This document shows, piece after piece, positions 18,213 through 25,370 of a stretch of DNA of 64,000 nucleotides. The notes beneath the pieces were generated by a model. The model was given only the letters and a program-made list of their open reading frames with translations. It did no database searches and was not told where the DNA came from. Within the stretch, counting starts at the first letter, position 1. Each line of letters opens with the position of its first letter. Made by a program: the position numbers and the translations under genes. The stretch covers positions 1 through 64,000 of the forward strand of contig JARBAK010000001.1 of NCBI GenBank assembly GCA_034472185.1, in the 5' to 3' direction. The DNA is from JARBAK01 sp034472185 (GTDB lineage Bacteria; Pseudomonadota; Alphaproteobacteria; Rickettsiales; Midichloriaceae).

Positions 18213-19055
18213 TTATATGCCGTAAATAAATATTGAAAACTCATTTGCTTTTTCGATTGTTTTTTGAATATCTAAAATTATGGTTTTTTCTGCTTCTATT
18301 GCGACTCCAGACATATGATAGCGAGACAAATTTTCGATAGTATAGGGGCCTATACAAGGCAAATCGACTCTTTGATCTTGGTTTGATTTACACATCTTAA
18401 TTAAGATTGGCCTAGTATCTTCCCGTTGTTGAATTTTACCACATCTTTTAATTAGCGCATCTGTTCCCTCTGCTGCTTCTACACCTAATACTAGACCATT
18501 CTGTATGATCAAAGCCTGCCCCATATCAAAGCGCGTTATACCCTTTAGTATTTCGACGCCCTTTGCTATATCTTGTTCAGCTGTTAGAGGTGCCTTATAC
18601 TTTGTTAAACACCCCTTTTGTGCTAGCATGTCTACGAATATTTCATGAGGTGCTATAATAGTGAATCCCTCATTTTCTAAAAATTCTACTGCGGTGCCAA
18701 GTATAGTGCTATCACTCAGGCCCCTTTTTAATAACATTGCTAGGAGTTTGGCCCCTTTAATATCTAGTAAAAATTTAGGCAAATTAGTACGTGATACACA
18801 TCCGGCAAGTATTATATGTGATATTTGCCATGTTTTCAAAGTGCTGACAATTTTGGATACTAAATATAATGAAACTACACTGTGCTCAATATCAGTAAAC
18901 TCTTCTATAGAAAAATATTCCTGTAAGCATAGCACCTTGCATTCTATGCTATTTTGCTTACATTTATCGTAAATTTGGCGTGGTAAGCATCCTCCACCAG
19001 CTAATAGGGCAACTTTTTTTATAATGGGAGGGTGATATAATTCGTGATTTTGCAT
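18213..19055 (-). CDS. lpxI: UDP-2,3-diacylglucosamine pyrophosphatase LpxI
   Basis: LpxI hydrolyses UDP-2,3-diacylglucosamine to lipid X, replacing LpxH in most alphaproteobacteria. The N-terminal VALLAGGGCLPRQIYDKCK, the middle LSDSTILGTAVEFLENEGF and the C-terminal IGPYTIENLSRYHMSGVAIE match the LpxI (formerly DUF1009) family at its usual length of 280. The gene starts 12 bases after lpxA ends, the usual alphaproteobacterial order, so function and co-transcription are well supported. Confidence 0.9.
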   Translation of the reverse strand: MQNHELYHPPIIKKVALLAGGGCLPRQIYDKCKQNSIECKVLCLQEYFSIEEFTDIEHSVVSLYLVSKIVSTLKTWQISHIILAGCVSRTNLPKFLLDIKGAKLLAMLLKRGLSDSTILGTAVEFLENEGFTIIAPHEIFVDMLAQKGCLTKYKAPLTAEQDIAKGVEILKGITRFDMGQALIIQNGLVLGVEAAEGTDALIKRCGKIQQREDTRPILIKMCKSNQDQRVDLPCIGPYTIENLSRYHMSGVAIEAEKTIILDIQKTIEKANEFSIFIYGI

Positions 19056-19067
19056 TTCTTGGTAAAT

Positions 19068-19910
19068 TTAAAGTTCTTTTGTATCACTAAAAAGTGATTT
19101 TAAAGGTGCTTCTGCTACAAATCTAGGCATACATATACCTCTGGCACTAGGTTCTTTCAAAAAATTTACGATCTCAATAATTTTAGCATTATTGGGGCAG
19201 CTTGCTGCAAGTGATTTGACTCGTGCATTGAAATTTTCACTTTTTATAGCAAAAATAGCAAGAAATGCCTCTTGAATCAACTTTATATCTTCTCTATCAA
19301 ATTTGCGTCTCTTCAGTCCCGTTATATTTACACCCGCTATGTTAGCGCGTTTACCTACTGCATTGGCATAAGGAAGCACATCTTTAACTACTGCACTCAC
19401 CCCCCCTATAATTGCGTGGCATCCTATCCGTACAAACTGGTGTACGGCGGATAATCCACCTAGTATTGCATAATCTCCGATGCGCACATGTCCCCCTAGA
19501 GTAGCATTATTTGCTAGTACCACATTATTGCCAATAATACAGTCATGTGCTACATGCGCTCCTATCATGAACAAACAGTTATCACCTATTACAGTTTTTC
19601 TACCGCCCAACGCTGTACCAGGATGTATAGTTACGTACTCACGGATAATATTATTCCGTCCTATAGATAAAAAAGATTGCTCTCCTTTGTATTTTAAATC
19701 TTGCGGCGCACAACCTATTGATGCAAATGGGAAGATGTCGGTATCAGCGCCGATATACGTATATCCTGTCACGTAAACGTGAGCATATAGTTTAACGCCT
19801 TCTGCTAACTCAACGTGAGGCCCTATAACACAATAGGGACCTATTTCCACGCTTGGAGCTATCTTAGCTGTTTTATCAACAACTGCAGTTTTATGTATTC
19901 TGGGTGACAT
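19068..19910 (-). CDS. lpxA: UDP-N-acetylglucosamine acyltransferase
   Basis: LpxA adds the first 3-hydroxyacyl chain to UDP-GlcNAc from acyl-ACP, the first step of lipid A synthesis. The left-handed beta-helix hexapeptide repeats fill the first 190 residues (IGPYCVIGPHVELAEGV and so on). The catalytic histidine lies in MIGAHVAHDCIIGNNVVLAN, and the helical tail ITGLKRRKFDREDI follows. It is 280 residues long. fabZ is upstream and lpxI 12 bases downstream. lpxD, normally just before fabZ, is missing from the cluster. Confidence 0.96.
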   Translation of the reverse strand: MSPRIHKTAVVDKTAKIAPSVEIGPYCVIGPHVELAEGVKLYAHVYVTGYTYIGADTDIFPFASIGCAPQDLKYKGEQSFLSIGRNNIIREYVTIHPGTALGGRKTVIGDNCLFMIGAHVAHDCIIGNNVVLANNATLGGHVRIGDYAILGGLSAVHQFVRIGCHAIIGGVSAVVKDVLPYANAVGKRANIAGVNITGLKRRKFDREDIKLIQEAFLAIFAIKSENFNARVKSLAASCPNNAKIIEIVNFLKEPSARGICMPRFVAEAPLKSLFSDTKEL

Positions 19911-19969
19911 ACCGAAACGTTTAGTACTTCAATCAAAGGAGAATAGGGCGTAGGAGCGGCTTTTAATAG

Positions 19970-20425
19970 TCATTTATCAGTCATTATAGCGGAAAAATTT
20001 GCATCTGCTACCCTTTCTCCCTCTACAGTTGCTTCTCCCTTTACTTTCCAAACATTTGATCGAGCACGTATTTTCTCCACGTATAGATGCAACGTATCTC
20101 CAGGGATTACTGGTTTTCTAAAGTAAGCGTTTTCTATAGACATAAAATAGATGACTTTATTGTCAAGATTGACGTTAGTCTTAATACTTGAGGCGACCAG
20201 AGCAACTGCTGCTTGGGCCATAGCCTCTACTATTAATACACCCGGCATCACTGGGTTATCTGGGAAATGCCCACTAAAGAAATTTTCATTAATGGTTACA
20301 TTTTTTATGGCTTTCACATCATTATTTAAGTTCATTTCTACTATTCTATCAATTAATAGAAATGGATAGCGATGCGGAATCAACTTCATTATTTGTATAA
20401 TGTCTATCATGTAAAGCAACGTCAT
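19970..20425 (-). CDS. fabZ: 3-hydroxyacyl-ACP dehydratase FabZ
   Basis: FabZ dehydrates 3-hydroxyacyl-ACP in fatty-acid elongation and competes with LpxA for the same substrate, which explains their pairing. The hot-dog fold motifs IPHRYPFLLIDRI and FSGHFPDNPVMPGVLIVEAM hold the catalytic histidine and glutamate. The ATG at 20425 gives 151 residues; the ATG at 20410 may be the true start, and neither has a clear ribosome site. It heads the fabZ-lpxA-lpxI run, facing ackA across a 300-base divergent region. Confidence 0.95.
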   Translation of the reverse strand: MTLLYMIDIIQIMKLIPHRYPFLLIDRIVEMNLNNDVKAIKNVTINENFFSGHFPDNPVMPGVLIVEAMAQAAVALVASSIKTNVNLDNKVIYFMSIENAYFRKPVIPGDTLHLYVEKIRARSNVWKVKGEATVEGERVADANFSAIMTDK

Positions 20426-20726
20426 TATAAGTTTGCTATGAAACTAAGCTTTGAATCTGCATATGGACGTGAATCGTGATTCGAGCAGTTTTAAAAGGGA
20501 ACGTCCGTATTAAAAGCTAAAAATAGAAAATAGTCAATGATAGACCCTCAGTAAATAAGCGTATACCAATATTGTTATTGCATACGGTTAATTATAAAGG
20601 TGAGTTTGAATACAAGTATTTATTTGAATATGACCATGACTATGGTCTAGCTTATATTAATACTAAGGGAGTGTATTTTTTGAAAATCAGTCTAAATAGA
20701 AATCCTATATCTGGTGGGTATTGATT
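20426..20726 (+). other. Divergent fabZ/ackA intergenic region with a possible short ORF
   Basis: These 300 bases should hold promoters for both neighbours. A plus-strand frame is open from about 20530 to a stop at 20722-20724, with a possible TTG start at 20572 (50 codons) and no ATG. Its product would include FEYKYLFEYDHDYGLAYI and end NRNPISGGY. It could be a remnant or an upstream leader ending just before the ackA ATG. No homologue is recognised. Confidence 0.3.
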
Positions 20727-21935
20727 ATGTCACGGGATGCTTTATTAGCTATAAACGCAGGCTCTTCATCACTTAAGTTTGACTTATTTTATCTCTCTGA
20801 GAATATTAAAATTCCTATAAAGAAGGTTATAAGAGGTGAAATATCTCAGATATTATCTAAGTTTCCGAAATGTGAGATGCGGAATGATAAAGATGATATA
20901 CTATGCAGAGATATAATGACAATTTCTCATGGTATGGACCCATATCAGTCAGCAGTGAAGCATATTATGGAAGGAGTGAAAAAGTTTCACAAAGATGCAG
21001 TTGTTGCCATTACATCTCATCGTATAGTTCATGGTGGTGATAAATTTAGGAGTGCTGTATTGATAGACACCATGCTCTTAAGCTCTCTCAGAGAGTATAT
21101 TCCACTTGCCCCATTGCACCAGCCTTTTGGTTTGGAAATAGCAAAGTTTTTTCTTGAAGAGTATTCTGCTGGAAAGCATTATGCTTGCTTTGATACAGCT
21201 TTCCATCAAACTATGGATCCGATAGGGCGTATTTATGCGATTCCTATGGAATATACGAAACAAGGTGTTAAGAGATATGGATTCCATGGGCTTTCATATA
21301 AATATATCAGTAATAAATTGATTGACTATGTAGATGAGGAAATGGCGCGAAAAAAATGGATTATTGGACATTTAGGCAGTGGAGCTAGTTTATGCGCTTT
21401 ACAAGAGGGGAAAAGCGTTTCAACAACTTTAGGATTTAGCGTATGTAGTGGGATTCCCATGTCCACTAGGTGTGGGGATATAGATATTGAAATAGTATTT
21501 TATTGGATGGAGCAATTTGGATTAACACTGGAAGAAATTAATAACATTATATATAAACGATCTGGTTTATTGGGTATGTCTGGTGGTTTGAGCAGTGATA
21601 TGCGAGAGTTGCTTGCATCGAATAGACCAGAAGCGAAACTTGCGATAGATGTTTATACATACCAAATTGCTGTAAATATTGGCAAGCTAGTTGCTAGTAT
21701 GGGTGGATGTGATGGTATTGTTTTTACCGCTGGTATTGGCGCTGGCTCTTGGGAGATTCGTAAGGCAGTTTGTGATAGGTTAGGATGGCTAAACGTTTGT
21801 ATAGATCAAGAAAAGAATAATAGAAATGATGTTGCTATTCATGCTTATGGAGGGATTCCTGTGCTTGTAATTCCTACAGATGAGGAGTACATAATGGGGA
21901 TAGAGGCCTTGCAAGCTATGGGTAAAATACCATAA
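20727..21935 (+). CDS. ackA: Acetate kinase
   Basis: This is an acetate kinase family protein that interconverts acetate plus ATP and acetyl phosphate. The ATP and substrate motifs are present: LLAINAGSSSLKFDLF at the start, RYGFHGLSYKY, the catalytic arginine region GIPMSTRCGDID, SGLLGMSGGLSSDMREL, and DGIVFTAGIGAGSWEIR, ending with IPTDEEYIMG. The usual GIGEN loop reads GIGAG. It has 402 residues from the ATG at 20727, which follows GGTGGG. pta is not adjacent. In a bacterium that can import ATP, it could make acetyl phosphate as a phosphodonor or activate host acetate. The related butyrate and propionate kinases cannot be fully excluded. Confidence 0.9.
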   Translation: MSRDALLAINAGSSSLKFDLFYLSENIKIPIKKVIRGEISQILSKFPKCEMRNDKDDILCRDIMTISHGMDPYQSAVKHIMEGVKKFHKDAVVAITSHRIVHGGDKFRSAVLIDTMLLSSLREYIPLAPLHQPFGLEIAKFFLEEYSAGKHYACFDTAFHQTMDPIGRIYAIPMEYTKQGVKRYGFHGLSYKYISNKLIDYVDEEMARKKWIIGHLGSGASLCALQEGKSVSTTLGFSVCSGIPMSTRCGDIDIEIVFYWMEQFGLTLEEINNIIYKRSGLLGMSGGLSSDMRELLASNRPEAKLAIDVYTYQIAVNIGKLVASMGGCDGIVFTAGIGAGSWEIRKAVCDRLGWLNVCIDQEKNNRNDVAIHAYGGIPVLVIPTDEEYIMGIEALQAMGKIP

Positions 21936-22094
21936 GGAATCTATGTTTAAAAGAACACTATTATATGGTCTCGCTGTTTTTGATGTACCTAAACCTAATG
22001 ATAAGTTCAATCTATATTGTGGCCCAAAATAGGCTTTTATAACGATATTTAAAGGCTAGTAATTCAAATACTATTAGTAAAGGTTTGTAAATAT

Positions 22095-22451
22095 ATGGTG
22101 TACGATAAAAATAACATTTTCGCTCGCATTATACGAGGAGAGAGCTCTTGTGAAAAGGTTTATGAAGATGAAGATGTCCTTGCCTTTAAGGATATAAACC
22201 CTGCAGCTCCAGTTCATGTTCTTGTGATACCAAAGGGAGAGTACATATCTTTTTATGATTTTGTGCGTGACGCCTCACCTGAGATAGTAGCGCTTTTTTT
22301 TAAAAAAGTTCATTATGTAGCAAATTTTCTTGGGTTATCAGAACATGGTTATCGGTTAATAACTAACCACGGAAAAGGGGCTATGCAGCTTGTATTGCAT
22401 TTTCATGTGCATATTTTAGGTGGAAAAGAGTTAGAGCCCATCAGTTTATAA
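22095..22451 (+). CDS. HIT family nucleotide-binding protein (HinT-like)
   Basis: A 118-residue histidine triad protein, likely a purine nucleoside phosphoramidase of the HinT type. Family features: IFARIIRGESSCEKVYEDED at the start, HVLVIPKGEY in the middle, and the histidine triad HFHVHILGG at the end. The hydrophobic spacing and length match HinT. It lies 159 bases after ackA and 42 bases before an LpxL-like gene on the same strand, with no evident functional link. Confidence 0.92.
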   Translation: MVYDKNNIFARIIRGESSCEKVYEDEDVLAFKDINPAAPVHVLVIPKGEYISFYDFVRDASPEIVALFFKKVHYVANFLGLSEHGYRLITNHGKGAMQLVLHFHVHILGGKELEPISL

Positions 22452-22493
22452 AATCTCATGTTTTTTTTATAAATTCTTAAACGAAGCGAGAAG

Positions 22494-23396
22494 TTGTATC
22501 GTAAGCGATTAAAAATATGGAGGAGCATAAAGCATCTTCTAGAAGCGGCTATTGTTTATACAATATATGGACTGTTATATATATTACCAATAGATTGGGC
22601 TTCATATCTTGGGGGGTTTTTAATAGAAAAACTTTGTTCCAAATTGCGTGTTAACGAAATTGGAATATCGAATTTAACAATCTGCTTTCCGGAGCTTTCT
22701 ATACAGCAAAAGCGTAATCTTCTTCGTAAGATGTGGAATAATCTAGGTAGGGTTATAGGCGAAATGCCACATTGGTATCGCATTTCAAAAAAGGAATTTG
22801 ATAAGAGGGTAGTTTTTGAAAGTTCTGATAATTTTAGCTACGATAAGGGAGCTATACTGGCTTCGGGGCATTTTGGAAATTGGGAGTTGTCTTTTCGCAT
22901 AGCACAGGAGATGGGTATGCGTGTGAACTTTTTGTATATGCCTTTAGCGAACCGTTGGGTTGATTGGCTGCTAAATTATAGTAGAAAAAAAACTGGTTTA
23001 ACTTTGTATAAAAAGGGGGCAGTAGCTTTAAGAGCTATATTGAAGAAATTGCATTGTGGGTCAGGAGAGATTTTAGGACTTCTTATAGATCAAAAAATAG
23101 GGGCCGATGGTGTATATTCTGCTTTTTTTGGTACGCAAGTTAGGACTATATCGCTGCCTGCACAGTTGCATTTGAAATTTGATATACCGATAGTGATGGT
23201 TAAAATACAACGAACTGTAGGCGCGCATTATACTGTAAGTTTTACTCAGATCAAGACTGAGGATATTGGTGAAAAAAGGGGAGGGGCTAGCGAGGACCTT
23301 ATTATGCGTATAACGATGCGTATGAACCAGGTTTTGGAGGATTGGATAAGAAATGATTCAAGCCAGTGGTTCTGGGTGCATAAACGTTGGCAGTAG
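22494..23396 (+). CDS. lpxL: Lipid A biosynthesis acyltransferase (LpxL/HtrB family)
   Basis: This inner-membrane enzyme adds secondary acyl chains to the Kdo-lipid A precursor. The 300-residue protein has an N-terminal membrane segment (VYTIYGLLYILPIDWASYL), the catalytic HX4E motif in ASGHFGNWELSF, and a conserved DQK (LLIDQKIGADGVYSAFFG). It starts at a TTG at 22494 after the weak site GCGAG; no better in-frame ATG precedes the domain. It complements fabZ, lpxA and lpxI nearby, which supports a complete lipid A. LpxL and LpxM cannot be told apart here. Confidence 0.85.
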   Translation: MYRKRLKIWRSIKHLLEAAIVYTIYGLLYILPIDWASYLGGFLIEKLCSKLRVNEIGISNLTICFPELSIQQKRNLLRKMWNNLGRVIGEMPHWYRISKKEFDKRVVFESSDNFSYDKGAILASGHFGNWELSFRIAQEMGMRVNFLYMPLANRWVDWLLNYSRKKTGLTLYKKGAVALRAILKKLHCGSGEILGLLIDQKIGADGVYSAFFGTQVRTISLPAQLHLKFDIPIVMVKIQRTVGAHYTVSFTQIKTEDIGEKRGGASEDLIMRITMRMNQVLEDWIRNDSSQWFWVHKRWQ

Positions 23397-23709
23397 CTCT
23401 AATATAATTTTCATTAACTGCGATTTTCTTACGTATATTTGAGTGGTGCTTAGTAGTTAAGCTAGAAGAGCATACAACCTACATTACTCACGTGTGTATA
23501 GTGGGAAGGTTCAATGAAAAGTAAGTGATTAACTATAAGTTGTATGCTGTCATTACTATAGGTTGATTATTTTAATGTGCAACATAAAAGTAAGCATTTT
23601 ATTTCCTTTATGAGAGCCTTTACATACTTGAAGATATGGAGACCCTACTCAACACTAGATCGAAATTTCTTGTAATAGTTATGTATATAAGATACACTAC
23701 CCAAAATAT
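23397..23709 (+). promoter_or_regulatory. Leader region of the tRNA-tilS unit, with promoter and inverted repeat
   Basis: This 313-base stretch contains no gene. A plausible sigma-70 promoter precedes the tRNA: TTGTAA at 23670-23675, a 17-base spacer and TACACT at 23693-23698, which would start transcription at the tRNA 5' end. Further upstream a 9-bp perfect inverted repeat, GCATACAAC (23470-23478) and GTTGTATGC (23539-23547), brackets 60 bases and could be a protein site or RNA structure. Confidence 0.4.
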
Positions 23710-23782
23710 GGGACCTTAGTTCAGGGGTTAGAACGCACCGCTCATAACGGTGTTGTCGCAGGTTCAAGTCCTGCAGGTCCCA
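23710..23782 (+). tRNA. tRNA with CAU anticodon, probably tRNA-Ile2 (lysidine-modified)
   Basis: A perfect cloverleaf: acceptor GGGACCT/AGGTCCC, D stem GTTC/GAAC, anticodon stem CACCG/CGGTG with loop CTCATAA, T stem GCAGG/CCTGC and discriminator A. The anticodon is CAU. G1-C72 pairs, and the three G-C pairs in the anticodon stem that mark the initiator are absent, so it is not initiator tRNA. The body (TTAG-TTCAG, GGTTCAAGTCC) resembles bacterial tRNA-Ile2, whose C34 becomes lysidine. The next gene, 23 bases away, is tilS, the enzyme that makes lysidine. Elongator tRNA-Met remains the alternative. CCA is not encoded. Confidence 0.93.
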
Positions 23783-23805
23783 TTGTTACCTCTATTACTG
23801 AAGCT

Positions 23806-25323
23806 ATGAAGTCTTTTAGGACGAGTAATAGTAATTATGTTGATCAGGTGGGCGCTGATGGGGGTATATATAAGCAATTTAATGAGCGGTTGGCCTTTCT
23901 TATAGACGAATTTTATTCGCTTCCGCGGGAAATGTTTCCATGTTTGAGCCCTTCGTCTTACATTTCTTGTAATTCTATTTCTAACTTGAAGTTTGCTATT
24001 GCTGTATCGGGTGGTGCTGACAGTGTTTGTTTAGCATTACTGATGAAGCAATTTGTAGGTTTATTTCCGGGTCGAGGAGTTACTCTTAGTTGTATTATTA
24101 TAGATCACGGATTACGTAGCGAGTCTACTCAGGAAGCCGAAACTGTAAAAGCAACGCTTATAAAACATGGGTTCCAAGTTGCCCTTTTAAAGATAGAATG
24201 GAGCGATGGTGCTATTCCCTTAACTAATGTTATGAAGATTGCGAGGGACAAGAGATACAGCCTATTGGTGAATTATTGTAAAGCAAACAGGATAGATATC
24301 CTTCTTACTGGACACAATAAAGATGATCAGGCAGAAACTGTATTGATGCGAATTTTGCGTGGCAGTGGTGTTGACGGTATAGCAGGTATACCTGAAATAA
24401 GTTGGAGGCAAGATATTTGTATAATGCGTCCATTGCTTCGCATCTCACGTGCTGAAATTGAACAAATCGTTACTTCTTCGGATTATGGATTGTGGGTAAG
24501 CGATAGGACTAATAGTCATGAAAAATATGATAGAGTGAGAATACGCAATCTTATACGAAATAAGGATTGTTTATTCGGCATGAGACCAGAGCGGTTGATA
24601 GGCAGGCTTACATCAGTTTCTTCCAATGCGCAGCGCGCTAGTTCATGTTTGAGAAAATGTGCTCGTGAGCAGTTTCTTCGACTTTGTTTTCCGTCTCAAT
24701 GTGGCACTGGTCTTTTTTTACCCGCCCTATCTTTTGCAAAATTACATGAAGAAATTGGATTAAGGGTATTAACTTATGCCATATATGCGTCAAGTGGTGT
24801 GGAGCGTGCATTGAGATTTGCTAGTTTGAAAAGATTATATGAAAGGCTTGTGTCTCCTAAGCAGGTATTTGGATGGATATGTACCATTGGAGGTTGTGAG
24901 ATAAAATTCATCCGAGGAGAGCGTGAAAATTTAGTGTTTTTTGTTCGTGAATATAAATGTATTTCGGATGAATTGCTATCTTTGCAACCCGGAGAGTGGA
25001 GTGTTTGGGATGGGCGTTTTCGCGTCATGATAGATAAGGAAGATTTTGCAGTGACTCGTTTGAGGAGGGAGTGGTGGCCCCTTATAAAGCCACGGTTGCA
25101 TCGTTTAAGCTCGATAGAAGTATCAAAATGGAACGAGCGATATGTGATATATGGAAATGATTTAATATCAGTTGACTCATTAGATGTGAGAGTTTCTATA
25201 AAAGATAAGATGTATGAACTTTTCAGTAATGAAATGTGCGAAAAGACGCAAAAAGTGCAATTACAAGGGATTTATAAAGCAATTTTCATCCAACCGATTT
25301 TTTTGAAGAAAGAGATTGTATAG
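23806..25323 (+). CDS. tilS: tRNA(Ile)-lysidine synthase
   Basis: TilS attaches lysine to C34 of the CAU-anticodon tRNA-Ile2 so that it reads AUA rather than AUG. The N-type ATP pyrophosphatase domain is clear: the PP-loop VSGGADSVCLALLM near residue 67, IIDHGLRSES, LTGHNKDDQAETVLMRILRG and GIAGIPE. The C-terminal part (residues 250-505) is divergent, as in other Rickettsiales. About 60 residues precede the PP-loop, longer than usual, so the start may be downstream. It begins 23 bases after a tRNA(CAU) gene. ftsH, its common neighbour in Rickettsiales, is replaced by an unknown 600-residue gene. Confidence 0.93.
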   Translation: MKSFRTSNSNYVDQVGADGGIYKQFNERLAFLIDEFYSLPREMFPCLSPSSYISCNSISNLKFAIAVSGGADSVCLALLMKQFVGLFPGRGVTLSCIIIDHGLRSESTQEAETVKATLIKHGFQVALLKIEWSDGAIPLTNVMKIARDKRYSLLVNYCKANRIDILLTGHNKDDQAETVLMRILRGSGVDGIAGIPEISWRQDICIMRPLLRISRAEIEQIVTSSDYGLWVSDRTNSHEKYDRVRIRNLIRNKDCLFGMRPERLIGRLTSVSSNAQRASSCLRKCAREQFLRLCFPSQCGTGLFLPALSFAKLHEEIGLRVLTYAIYASSGVERALRFASLKRLYERLVSPKQVFGWICTIGGCEIKFIRGERENLVFFVREYKCISDELLSLQPGEWSVWDGRFRVMIDKEDFAVTRLRREWWPLIKPRLHRLSSIEVSKWNERYVIYGNDLISVDSLDVRVSIKDKMYELFSNEMCEKTQKVQLQGIYKAIFIQPIFLKKEIV

Positions 25324-25370
25324 ATTAAGAATGCGTTAATTATATTGATAACCTAATTTATATAGGGGAT

